A stretch of DNA of 43,063 nt from a virus, in the IMG/VR virus record IMGVR_UViG_3300033143_005265, positions 1-43,063 of that record, one strand, 5' to 3'. The number at the start of each line of letters is the position of its first letter. Positions within the stretch are counted from its first letter, which is position 1. Below, piece after piece: positions 14,273 to 22,235 of the stretch. The position numbers and the translations under genes were made by a program. The notes below the pieces were generated by a model. That model searched no databases. It was not told the origin of the DNA and saw only the letters and a program-made list of their open reading frames with translations.

Positions 14273-15495
14273 ACGTAATACTTTAATTCTCGTCCTGGTT
14301 TGAGTTCGAAAATTTCAGTTCCTTTAATATTGTTTACATCAATGAATAACTCTATCTGTGAATCAAGATCATCTAAACTATTTGCGCCAATTAGTCTATA
14401 AACTAAACTATAGACTTCCTCCGCTTTTTTCAATGTAATTATTCTTTCTTGTTTTGCCTTGAAGGCTATATCATTTAAATTACTTGCTGCTGAAACTAGA
14501 ATATCTGAAAGAAAAGTTGTTGCCTCTACTGAGGGTTCAAAATCTATGTCTTCTGCCTCTAGAACATCTATAGTCTCGTAATAAGTGGCATTTAAATCTA
14601 TAATTTTAGAAACATTTTCAAAGACAGCTTCTTTTGTCACATAATCATTTTCATTACCTTGGATTGAGGCCTGGGCATATCCTACTCTAGAAGAATTGTT
14701 AATTAAAATATTATTATGTGATGTTTCTGCAAGATCTTCAGTATTGTCAAAAAAATCAAGAAAAAAAGCCAATTTATCTTGAAATCTTTCAAGTGCTCTT
14801 TGCGGAAAATTTATAATTCCTTGAAGTACAAGTGCGAATCCTTCAGCATTAGCAACTATCGTATCTATTAGATTTAATGCTGAGAGCGTCATTGATTCCC
14901 ACTCTGCAAGTTGATCGGTTCCCATCTCATAAAGTTTTATGGATTCTTGAACATATTCTATTATTGAAAAGGCCTCATTCTGGGTTTTGGTGACATCTGC
15001 ACTGTTTAATTCTTCAAGAGCAGTTTGATATTTTTTAGCATTCACACCTTCTAATTCTATCTTTTTATTTTCTATGAAAATAGCCGCATTTTCTGATGCA
15101 AGAGGCTTTGTTAATTCTATTGTCTCATGTAGTGACAAAGAAAAAGCAACTTCGTTTGCCGATGTAGCAAGAGCATCCACACGCTGCAAAGACATAAGTT
15201 GTACAAGGAAGGAGCCTTTAAGCGGATGAGTGAATGTTAAGGCTCGCGGGTCTTGCGTTGCTATCTCAAAAGTCGTTGCTGTAGTATCTGCGTCATCTCC
15301 GGAGAACCAAAGTGTGATATTGAATACATTGCTTCCTGAGCTTTTCCTTTGTACAAAATCTTTATTTATTTCAGGATATTTAAAAGGATTTGCAAGCTCA
15401 GTGCGATTTGTAGGTATATCTCTAAATTCAAAAACAAATCTATCTCCGGCAGCTGTTTCTATTACAGCATCTTCAACCCTGTCTTGCCAACTCAC
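14269..15495 (-). CDS. Tail/DNA circularisation protein, Mu gpN-like
   Basis: Protein of 408 aa. The N-terminus (MSWQDRVEDAVIETAAGDRF) and a following beta region (FQRKSSGSNVF-like segment, RALTFTHPLKGSFLVQL) match the DNA_circ_N domain of Mu N; a long helical middle leads to a typical end (IFELKPGRELKYYV). In Mu-like phages this protein sits between tape measure and hub and belongs to the tail tip. The start is GTG with AAGGAG 9 nt upstream. It is the first gene left of the isolated rightward gene. Confidence 0.78.
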   Translation of the reverse strand: MSWQDRVEDAVIETAAGDRFVFEFRDIPTNRTELANPFKYPEINKDFVQRKSSGSNVFNITLWFSGDDADTTATTFEIATQDPRALTFTHPLKGSFLVQLMSLQRVDALATSANEVAFSLSLHETIELTKPLASENAAIFIENKKIELEGVNAKKYQTALEELNSADVTKTQNEAFSIIEYVQESIKLYEMGTDQLAEWESMTLSALNLIDTIVANAEGFALVLQGIINFPQRALERFQDKLAFFLDFFDNTEDLAETSHNNILINNSSRVGYAQASIQGNENDYVTKEAVFENVSKIIDLNATYYETIDVLEAEDIDFEPSVEATTFLSDILVSAASNLNDIAFKAKQERIITLKKAEEVYSLVYRLIGANSLDDLDSQIELFIDVNNIKGTEIFELKPGRELKYYV

Positions 15496-15563
15496 AATTA
15501 ACTTCTCCTTTGATTATTCATCAAATTATATAATAGAGTCAACAAAAAGGCAATAAATTCGAT

Positions 15564-15592
15564 TTTACGTAAACGTTATGGTATCATATAGT
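15564..15592 (+). promoter_or_regulatory. Rightward promoter overlapped by a palindrome
   Basis: TTTACG (15564-15569), 17-bp spacer, TATAGT (15587-15592), followed by AAGGAGG and the isolated rightward gene. The -35 lies within the perfect palindrome TTTACGTAAA (15564-15573), suggesting control by a dimeric regulator. It drives transcription against the surrounding late operon. Confidence 0.6.
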
Positions 15593-15609
15593 AATATAAG
15601 GAGGGATTT

Positions 15610-16341
15610 ATGAGTAAGTTTATTAGTGTCGATACTACCGAAATTGATCAACTTTTATTTTTCTTCCGTAGAAAGTTCCCCGATGCTGTTGATGCCGCAA
15701 TAAGAAACTATGTTAATGATTTAGCATTTGATACTAAGAAAAAAACAAGGTCAACATTGAATACTTTTAAATTTACAAATAATTCAACTCGGAAATTCAC
15801 ACAACGTGGGATTTTTGTTCAAAAAGCTGCAAGAGGCTCTATGGTTCCAGAAAGCGAAGTCGGAGCAACAGGAAGCTTAAAGGGCTCAACAAGAACTTCA
15901 AGAAAAGCCTCTTATCTTGCACGGCAAGAGCTTGGCGGCACTGTAACACAATTGAAATCATCCGGAGTAGGAGAAAGACAGAATTTGATAGCTCCGAACC
16001 CTGTTTTCAATAGACAAAGGAAATTAAATAAACTTGCTGGAAAGATTGCAAAACCGACAAAAGGATTAAGAAATAAGCAAGCAATGGCCTCTGCAATTCA
16101 AAACGCCAGAAGCAAAAATAAAAGAATAGCAGGGACACCCTACGGTTTGTATCGGGTAAATAAAGGCTCGGCACGTTTAATATGGAAATATAAAGGACGA
16201 GGAACAATCACAACTCCTAAAACTCCATGGTTACAACCTGCCGTAGATAAAGTAATGGTTAGAAGAGATGCTGTGTTCAAGGGTGCTTTAAATTTTCAAT
16301 TAAGAAGAATAAGAGGATTGAAGGGAACCTTTAAAATCTAA
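15610..16341 (+). CDS. Isolated rightward gene; possible neck/tail-completion-like protein
   Basis: Protein of 243 aa, very basic. The N-terminal 50 residues (TEIDQLLFFFRRKFPDAVDA, YVNDLAFDTKKKTRSTL) and the middle (YLARQELGGTVTQL, PNPVFNRQRKL) recall HK97 gp10-like or minor-tail neck proteins of Mu-like siphophages. Yet it is the only gene transcribed rightward within the tail region, with its own promoter, palindrome and AAGGAGG. Its stop overlaps the stop of the convergent gene by 4 nt. It may be a displaced structural gene or a moron. The family call is tentative. Confidence 0.45.
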   Translation: MSKFISVDTTEIDQLLFFFRRKFPDAVDAAIRNYVNDLAFDTKKKTRSTLNTFKFTNNSTRKFTQRGIFVQKAARGSMVPESEVGATGSLKGSTRTSRKASYLARQELGGTVTQLKSSGVGERQNLIAPNPVFNRQRKLNKLAGKIAKPTKGLRNKQAMASAIQNARSKNKRIAGTPYGLYRVNKGSARLIWKYKGRGTITTPKTPWLQPAVDKVMVRRDAVFKGALNFQLRRIRGLKGTFKI

Positions 16342-16958
16342 GGTACTTTATAAATTGTCACTGTAAAATGTCTTGTGAAATCAGTTATGGCATTAATCGA
16401 AGCATCCGAAAAATCTCCTTGTATGGTTATGTTCCCAACACTATTGTTAACAAAATGTCCTGTAGAAATATTATGTGCACAATAGATGCTGCCCACATAA
16501 ATGTTGCTAGTTGGAACCGGAATATTAGAGAAAGCAGCAGAAACAATATAATTCCCTGCGGTCGTAATATTAAGAGTATATCTAACTTGATTTGTACCAT
16601 CATCAAAAGTTTCAGTGAGCGAGCCGAATGTTAAAACCCCTAAACTTTCAAGTAGCGTTCCCTGATAAAAACTAAGTACCGCCGCTGGAGTAACCAATGA
16701 TGTACTTAAAAACAAATTTTGTAATGCCGTTAAAAATTGACTGTTATTCATTCTTTCCGGTGTTTCATTAGGGGTAACACTTGCAACTCTCATGATTTCC
16801 TGAATAGCTTGATAAGGATCTCCCATACCTGAAGCTTTTTCCAATATTGGTGTTCCATCAAAAAGCTCAGGAGAGCTGACATCTGTTACTCTACCAGTTG
16901 GATAGTCAGAATCACCTGTATCTATGAATGGTACAGATTGTCCGTCTAGCGTTCTCAT
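16338..16958 (-). CDS. Tail fibre or collar-type protein
   Basis: Protein of 206 aa. The N-terminal part (GQSVPFIDTGDSDYPTGRVT, then FLTALQNLFLS) resembles the baseplate-binding start of fibre proteins; the C-terminal part is a probable beta sandwich (RYTLNITTAGNYIVSAAFSN, ITIQGDFSDASI). AAGAGG 7 nt before ATG. It follows the gp48-like gene, where Mu carries its fibre S. Likely a short fibre; receptor unknown. Confidence 0.6.
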   Translation of the reverse strand: MRTLDGQSVPFIDTGDSDYPTGRVTDVSSPELFDGTPILEKASGMGDPYQAIQEIMRVASVTPNETPERMNNSQFLTALQNLFLSTSLVTPAAVLSFYQGTLLESLGVLTFGSLTETFDDGTNQVRYTLNITTAGNYIVSAAFSNIPVPTSNIYVGSIYCAHNISTGHFVNNSVGNITIQGDFSDASINAITDFTRHFTVTIYKVP

Positions 16959-16969
16959 ATTATAACCTC

Positions 16970-17905
16970 TTAAACATAATCAATTAATAAAAAGCCCCAC
17001 ATTCCTGCAGGTTTCAACTCTAACAATAATCTTCGAAATTCTTTTTCTCTTGAGGCATCAACATCAGCTCTTGCAGGCCATGTTTCACCGCCTACATAAA
17101 AAGCATATCTCCAAGTATCAGAATCCGAATCAATAACGTCTCTATAGGATTCATCCGTGGCAGCATCTAAACTGTTGACTACCAAGCTTGTGACTCCTGG
17201 GAGAATAGATCCATGGACCGCATTAAAGCGCCCATGAACTGCATTTTCATTTCCATGTGCTAAAAAGAAATTAAAGAAAGGCCGAGGATCTAATCCGTTA
17301 ACATGCAAATAAACATCAAATCCGGCAGCTTGCAGTTGAGTTTCAATGGCATCTTTTGTTAAACTACCCACATCCGAAAGCTTTCGGACTACATCTTGCT
17401 CTTGTTCTTCAATAGTTCCTTCTGCAGTAAGATTTAAGATGTTTTGCCATACTGGCAGTTTTTCCCCGAATAAGATATTATCAATATTTGTAATACCTGT
17501 AATTTGAGCTTCTTTAGAACTGAATTCGACAGCAATCCCTCTGAGATATGCTTTTTGTATTTCTCCATTCCAAGCGCGACCAGTTGGAAGCCTTCTTTCC
17601 ATTCCTCTACCGTGAGTATCATCGCCTAAGGCAGTCACTAGAATGCTTTCTGTATGATCTTCTGTGATTTCTATATTTTCAGAATATGAGCCTAATGTGA
17701 GCGGCTCATAAATTACATTGAAAACTTGTTCCAGTGAAGGCGTAAAATTACCAGGCCATTCAATATTATTGTTACCTAAATAAAAAGCTCCGGGCCATTC
17801 AGGATCTACAGCGGTTTTCCATATAGTGCCATCAAGATATATAGCGTCATATATAGTTACTCCGCCATCTATAGTCTCACCCCTTGTTGTTACATCAACA
17901 CTCAT
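16970..17905 (-). CDS. Baseplate protein, Mu gp48/YmfQ-like (DUF2313), with extra N-terminal module
   Basis: Protein of 311 aa. From about residue 100 it follows the gp48 family: LPTGRAWNGEIQKAYLRGIA, LPVWQNILNL, EEQEQDVVRKLSDVGSLTKD, and the end LLELKPAGMWGFLLIDY. This family joins the baseplate wedge to the tail fibres. The first 90 residues are not part of the usual family; they contain ETIDGGVTIYDAIYLDGTIW, a module also present in the gene at 18996-19577. Family call confident, fusion visible in the sequence. Confidence 0.8.
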   Translation of the reverse strand: MSVDVTTRGETIDGGVTIYDAIYLDGTIWKTAVDPEWPGAFYLGNNNIEWPGNFTPSLEQVFNVIYEPLTLGSYSENIEITEDHTESILVTALGDDTHGRGMERRLPTGRAWNGEIQKAYLRGIAVEFSSKEAQITGITNIDNILFGEKLPVWQNILNLTAEGTIEEQEQDVVRKLSDVGSLTKDAIETQLQAAGFDVYLHVNGLDPRPFFNFFLAHGNENAVHGRFNAVHGSILPGVTSLVVNSLDAATDESYRDVIDSDSDTWRYAFYVGGETWPARADVDASREKEFRRLLLELKPAGMWGFLLIDYV

Positions 17906-17907
17906 GA

Positions 17908-18999
17908 CTATACCTCATGTTGCATTCTAATTTCTACTCTTAATCTATCAGAAGGTTCCATCACTATTGGACTGCTAAATATACCTCTTAGATATTGGAA
18001 TTGAGTGCTGCTTACAATATCATATTCTTGTACAGTTAATGTAGTTGAGCCAACATATTGGAATTCTCTTCCATATTGGAAATACGCAGTATCCCCATCT
18101 ACTGTAGGAGGAGTGTATAAACCATTAGCAGGAGTACAATCAAAATAATTGGCGGTAGTATCTGTAGAGCCATGATCAATCAATGATTGAAGAGTATAAT
18201 CAGATGTTGAATAATCATCTCCTCCTGTACCTATTCTTATTCCATATGTGCTGTTATTAGCGCCCACATAAATAGTTTCATCTCCTGGGCGATTATCCAC
18301 TGCAGTGCTTGCTCCGGATGTATCGGTTCCGTAGGTAGTTCCGGTAACACTTACGCCCTCTATACACCATGCAGACATGTTTTGAGTCCAGCCTGCAGTA
18401 GTTGTGTAAGGCCAACTAAATACATATTTTAATTTTTTCGCTGATGAATTAGCTATGGCAACAGGCGTTCCTAAAACATCTCGTGCGAATAATGTATCAT
18501 AACCTTGGAACGAGTCTAACAACCAACCCAGTTCTCTAATTATCAATTCACTTCCTGAGTTATTAGTAGCATTAGACGATAAATAATATTCCCATGCCGA
18601 TCCAGTGGCTGTTCTTGATCCAGAGGCAACAGCGGCATAATTTAATTGATCAGCTCCAGCTCCTTCAGCATACATAGTATCTAAAATATAGTCAGCTTGA
18701 GCAACTGCTGTTGTACCAGAACCAGCTCTCACACCTAAAGGACTCCAAGATCCGGAACCAAAATCTGCTCCTGTTTCTCGAACAAAAGGATTCACCTCGG
18801 CGCCACCAAAAATAGCGTTTACTAAAACCCCAAAGTTTTTAACAAAACTTCTAAAAGGAAATTCTTTGTCTCCTATTATTATTCTACTATTATTTTTTAC
18901 ATTTTTAAATGGATTCATTTCTTGAATCTCTTTTATATTTCCGTTGCCGTCAAATAAAGTTGCCTTTGTAGTAAACCCCATACCATGACTATTCATCAT
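17908..18999 (-). CDS. Baseplate-associated tail protein, uncharacterised family
   Basis: Protein of 363 aa. The N-terminus (GFTTKATLFDGNGNIKEIQE, PFRSFVKNFGVLVNAIFG), a TTAVAQADYIL segment, and a long Ser/Thr/Gly-rich beta region ending in LRVEIRMQHEV resemble a widespread unnamed phage family found near gp48 and fibre genes. Probably a virion adhesin or fibre adaptor. The start overlaps the upstream stop as ATGA with GGAGG in front; the second ATG, 3 nt on, is equally well spaced. Confidence 0.55.
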   Translation of the reverse strand: MMNSHGMGFTTKATLFDGNGNIKEIQEMNPFKNVKNNSRIIIGDKEFPFRSFVKNFGVLVNAIFGGAEVNPFVRETGADFGSGSWSPLGVRAGSGTTAVAQADYILDTMYAEGAGADQLNYAAVASGSRTATGSAWEYYLSSNATNNSGSELIIRELGWLLDSFQGYDTLFARDVLGTPVAIANSSAKKLKYVFSWPYTTTAGWTQNMSAWCIEGVSVTGTTYGTDTSGASTAVDNRPGDETIYVGANNSTYGIRIGTGGDDYSTSDYTLQSLIDHGSTDTTANYFDCTPANGLYTPPTVDGDTAYFQYGREFQYVGSTTLTVQEYDIVSSTQFQYLRGIFSSPIVMEPSDRLRVEIRMQHEV

Positions 19000-19577
19000 A
19001 CATCCTCCACGCTACCTACAGCATCATAAGTGAAAATAAAATCAGGAGGGTCTGTATCCTCCACACTTCCTACAGCATCATATTCATAGCGCACTGTAAA
19101 TCTAGACTTAGAAAAGCTTAACAATAAATATCCCGGCAATGTAATTATATTACCACCAAGATATACCGGATTTGAAGTGCTCGGATCTGCTTTCTTCCAT
19201 ACTGTCCCATCAAGATAAACCTTATCCGAGACAGATACTCCACCATCTATTGTTTGTCCCTGAAGAGTAACATCATATTCATGATATGCGACTCTGATTC
19301 CTGTCGGTGCTGCACTAGTTGTCAAGCTTCCATCAGTATCAAGATAATACACATCATCAAGAAAAGGTTTATGTATAATGAAATTATCTATATTTTGAAC
19401 ATAAGTAGAATCATTGCTGTTTTTTATTTTTGTTCCTGCTGGAGATGCTATATCTATTTGTGATAATTCATCAACACTTAATTGAACAATTTCTAAGTCT
19501 AAAGATGAAGATTGTCCACCAACCTCAACAAAAGGAAACTTTAATTCCTTAGGTGTTACTTGTATTAATTTTGCCAT
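18996..19577 (-). CDS. Putative tail adhesin with TIDGGV module and C-terminal repeats
   Basis: Protein of 193 aa. Residues about 105-150 (GQTIDGGVSVSDKVYLDGTV, then a short PVYLGGN strand) match the N-terminal module of the gp48-like protein nearby. The C-terminus carries YDAVGSVED twice, encoded by two 27-bp copies (19002-19028 and 19056-19082, two mismatches, 54 bp apart). Good ribosome site (AGGAGAG). Possibly a baseplate-bound fibre subunit; no catalytic motif. Confidence 0.55.
   Translation of the reverse strand: MAKLIQVTPKELKFPFVEVGGQSSSLDLEIVQLSVDELSQIDIASPAGTKIKNSNDSTYVQNIDNFIIHKPFLDDVYYLDTDGSLTTSAAPTGIRVAYHEYDVTLQGQTIDGGVSVSDKVYLDGTVWKKADPSTSNPVYLGGNIITLPGYLLLSFSKSRFTVRYEYDAVGSVEDTDPPDFIFTYDAVGSVEDV
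19002..19082. repeat. 27-bp direct repeats encoding YDAVGSVED
   Basis: Copies at 19002-19028 and 19056-19082 differ at two positions. The 54-bp offset keeps the frame, so the unit is a recent in-frame duplication at the end of the adhesin gene. Confidence 0.7.
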
Positions 19578-19588
19578 CTTTTTCTCTC

Positions 19589-20713
19589 CTATGTATAAGA
19601 CACTGTGAGAGTAAATGGAATTGAGCCTTCAGGAAGAGCTTCTATAATAATAGAACCCCCAGTATCAGAGACATCTAAGTCATCTATTGTTGCGGGGAAA
19701 ATCTCAGATTGAACCAGGGCCATTAGCTCGGCTTTTGAAATAATATCTTCCCTTTCATTCTCAATATCAACACCGTCAAGAAACAATTCTTTTTGATCAA
19801 AATAATCATCAACAATCTGCTGTATTAATGGTTTCTGATCATCGTCACTTAGATTATTAATGCCTACAAAATATTGCTTACGAATAATTGATACTGTTGT
19901 GAGACTTAATGTTGCTGTCATAGGCTGTTTTAATGTTGCATTGTCATCAACTTCGGTTACTATTGCTGGGCTGGCTTCACCCTGTGGATTCCCTACTGTT
20001 TTTATTTCTTGTACATATTGCGTAATGTCTCCAAGACCAGGGCCAGAATAAGGGTATACTCTCCTCACTCCAACAATTTCATCGCCCCATACAACATAAT
20101 CACCCTTAGCTCCTCCTCTGGGAGTAATACGAAAAGATTGTAGTATATCTTCTCTATATTCTTCTGTTTCTTCTCCTGCCAATGGCGCAATCAATTCCAC
20201 ATTCACTATCCCTGGATTATTGATCCCCGGAATTTTCTGAACACTAAACAGTTCTGTGCCTACATCAAGAGCTACTTCTAATCCAAAGTCGGCACTTTTC
20301 ACAACAACATCGCCAATAGTTGTTATAATAGTTTCAGTTTGTACAAGATAGACAAACCCTGTATCCTGATTTACATATTGTGTTCCCGCTGCGACTGTTC
20401 CTGTCCCAGTTAAGCCGAGTTCGTATGTTCCAGCTGTCGGGGCATCCTCTACTCTATTTAATTTAATTATTCCCCAATCTTGTAGGCTGCCAATGTCAGA
20501 GTCTTTATTGCTGTCTGCCTCTTTTGGATTACCTTGTCTTGCAGCATCTACTGTGTATTGCTCCATTAACTTTACTTCTGGAGCAAGAGCTTTGGAAAAA
20601 GCATTTGTGACATTTTTTTCTGTAGAAACTTCATTGAACGTAGGATCTATTCCTTTAACTTCATCAGAAATACTAGTAAAAATTCTGTTTTTTATTTGAT
20701 TTGTTGTGCTCAT
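19589..20713 (-). CDS. Baseplate wedge protein, Mu gp47/P2 J-like
   Basis: Protein of 374 aa of the Baseplate_J family: N-terminal KNRIFTSISDEVKGIDPTF, FSKALAPEVKLMEQYTVDA, a central GTVAAGTQYVNQDTGFVYLV strand pair, and the signature REDILQSFRITPRGGAKGDY followed by VGVRRVYPYSGPG. It builds the wedge between sheath initiator and tail fibres. GAGGG precedes the start. Confidence 0.88.
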   Translation of the reverse strand: MSTTNQIKNRIFTSISDEVKGIDPTFNEVSTEKNVTNAFSKALAPEVKLMEQYTVDAARQGNPKEADSNKDSDIGSLQDWGIIKLNRVEDAPTAGTYELGLTGTGTVAAGTQYVNQDTGFVYLVQTETIITTIGDVVVKSADFGLEVALDVGTELFSVQKIPGINNPGIVNVELIAPLAGEETEEYREDILQSFRITPRGGAKGDYVVWGDEIVGVRRVYPYSGPGLGDITQYVQEIKTVGNPQGEASPAIVTEVDDNATLKQPMTATLSLTTVSIIRKQYFVGINNLSDDDQKPLIQQIVDDYFDQKELFLDGVDIENEREDIISKAELMALVQSEIFPATIDDLDVSDTGGSIIIEALPEGSIPFTLTVSYT

Positions 20714-20733
20714 TTCACCCTCGCTTTATAGCG

Positions 20734-21042
20734 TTATTGATTTGCACGTGCTACTATTTCTTCTGCTTCATCTCTCGCATCTATGGCCAATTGATCTAAG
20801 TGTAGATCGACTTCCTCATCTAATCTTATGAAAAAATCTCTGAAACTTTTTGTTATTATATTGCTTGTGAATACGACGTCGCCATTAACAGAAATAGTAT
20901 TTGTATCTGAATCCGAAATGACATTCAAAATAACCTCTTCAGTATCTTGCACAATAATCCGCATTTTGATAATAGGATCGGTAGATGCTTTTGATATTTT
21001 ACCTTTTTGATTCTTGAAAATTTTATACTTTTGAAGTGACAT
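20734..21042 (-). CDS. Hypothetical small tail-region protein
   Basis: Protein of 102 aa: an N-terminal beta portion (MRIIVQDTEEVILNVISDSD) and an acidic C-terminal helix (HLDQLAIDARDEAEEIVARA) that looks like a coiled coil. AAGGAG is well placed. Lying between collagen-like and wedge genes, it may be a fibre adaptor or chaperone; no family evidence. Confidence 0.5.
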   Translation of the reverse strand: MSLQKYKIFKNQKGKISKASTDPIIKMRIIVQDTEEVILNVISDSDTNTISVNGDVVFTSNIITKSFRDFFIRLDEEVDLHLDQLAIDARDEAEEIVARANQ

Positions 21043-21063
21043 TTTTAGCTCCTTAAAAAATTA

Positions 21064-21552
21064 TTATTCTGGAAACATCATCGGTAATACTGGCTGATTA
21101 TGAGGCACATATACGGGAATGCCATATAACTGAGAGTCACCGTCAAATCTTACTAATTTAACATGATCAAATTGCCATCCATCTTCTGCGTCCGAGAAAG
21201 CCTGTCCCATTTGTGGACAATTGGAATTAGTTGCACCGTTACCAAGATGATCGTTATTGGGCCCAAGTCTCATATCTTCAACTCCAGCAACACCTTGTAT
21301 TCCTTGTATTCCTTGTATTCCCTGAATACCTTGACCACCGTTATCTCCGTCGTCACCCTCAATTCCTTGGATTCCCTGAATACCTTGTATACCTGCATCT
21401 CCGGTATCGCCCTTTTCTCCCTGTAGACCTTCATGGGTATGGCTAACATCTGATTTGGTAACTTGAATTTTCTTTATTTGCTCAATGACATTTTGAACTT
21501 TTGCAATCAACGATCTGATTCGTGTATCTACATATTTTTTGCTAATAAACAT
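21064..21552 (-). CDS. Collagen-like phage fibre protein
   Basis: Protein of 162 aa. Residues 1-40 form a helical trimerisation-type segment (YVDTRIRSLIAKVQNVIEQI), residues about 42-92 are uninterrupted Gly-X-Y repeats (GEKGDTGDAGIQGIQGIQG, GIEGDDGDNGGQG and more GIQ units), and the remainder is a small globular tip with Trp and Cys. Such collagen-like triplexes make thin virion fibres. GGGAG overlaps the stop of the upstream gene. Confident for the fold, inferred for the location on the particle. Confidence 0.85.
   Translation of the reverse strand: MFISKKYVDTRIRSLIAKVQNVIEQIKKIQVTKSDVSHTHEGLQGEKGDTGDAGIQGIQGIQGIEGDDGDNGGQGIQGIQGIQGIQGVAGVEDMRLGPNNDHLGNGATNSNCPQMGQAFSDAEDGWQFDHVKLVRFDGDSQLYGIPVYVPHNQPVLPMMFPE
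21292..21420. repeat. 9-bp-type tandem repeats coding Gly-Ile-Gln
   Basis: CCTTGTATT/CCCTGAATA units run in two blocks and encode the collagen-like Gly-Ile-Gln triplets. Their near-identity at DNA level suggests recent expansion and contraction by slippage. Confidence 0.7.
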
Positions 21553-21554
21553 AT

Positions 21555-22178
21555 TTATCTCCCGAAGTCTAATACTTCAACGGTTATTGTATGGGTCGCA
21601 TTCGCGGTGCCTCCATCCTGGTCATTTAACAGAATATCAATAGTTCCGTTCTGAGGTTCAGGACCAGCTAGGTTAGTAGGCAGAAATTCCAGTCCAGCAA
21701 GTTCTGTGTTTAACTCTGTTATAGTGCCAGTAAGCCGAATGCCTCCGCCTATTTCCTCATAAGTCATGAGTAATGGCATATCGAGGGCTCCATTTGTTAC
21801 AGTAACTTCCATGATTAAAGATATTGAATCCTCATCGTCTACAGAACATCCTTCAACATTTTGGGATACTGAAGGATCTGAAAAACTCAGCACTACCATG
21901 TCGGGAGCAAATATACTTGGAGAGTTGTCAACTTCTGGAGGTTGAACTCCTGCTTCGGTGCCGCCAAAGTTACCCTTGGAAATCCAGCCTGTACCTGCAA
22001 TATATTTCTGTATTTCTAAATCATCGCCATTCTCAATATATCGCCAAGTTGGCGCGACATTAATTGCTGCCCCATCTTCGCATATATCCCAACTATTTGT
22101 TGAGCTTGAATATATAAATGTTCTATTTCCTTTTGTTTCCTTGTCTCCATTTGACGGAGTTGTATTATTGAAAGCCAT
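21555..22178 (-). CDS. Putative fibre protein with cadherin/Ig-like domain
   Basis: Protein of 207 aa. Residues 1-75 resemble the short adaptor region of phage fibres (TFIYSSSTNSWDICEDGA, IQKYIAGTGWISKG). Residues about 90-207 form an Ig or cadherin-like beta sandwich of the type found in repetitive bacterial adhesins (IMEVTVTNGALDMPLL, ELAGLEFLPTNLAG, GTIDILLNDQDGG, THTITVEVLD). Strong AAGGAGG. Probably binds a surface glycan or protein; calcium binding is possible but unproven. Confidence 0.6.
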   Translation of the reverse strand: MAFNNTTPSNGDKETKGNRTFIYSSSTNSWDICEDGAAINVAPTWRYIENGDDLEIQKYIAGTGWISKGNFGGTEAGVQPPEVDNSPSIFAPDMVVLSFSDPSVSQNVEGCSVDDEDSISLIMEVTVTNGALDMPLLMTYEEIGGGIRLTGTITELNTELAGLEFLPTNLAGPEPQNGTIDILLNDQDGGTANATHTITVEVLDFGR

Positions 22179-22235
22179 TTATTCCTCCTTCTCATATCTA
22201 AAATTAATATCATAATAATTTTCATCTTTTATCTC

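Noticed and set aside
21292-21420. CRISPR-like repeat array
   Set aside because: The repeats have no unique spacers; they are tandem codons of a collagen-like protein.
22016-22225. 69-codon minus-strand frame with AGGAG before ATG
   Set aside because: Although it has a ribosome-site-like sequence, it overlaps the well-supported gene at 21555-22178 almost entirely and its product is low-complexity; at most a short leader.
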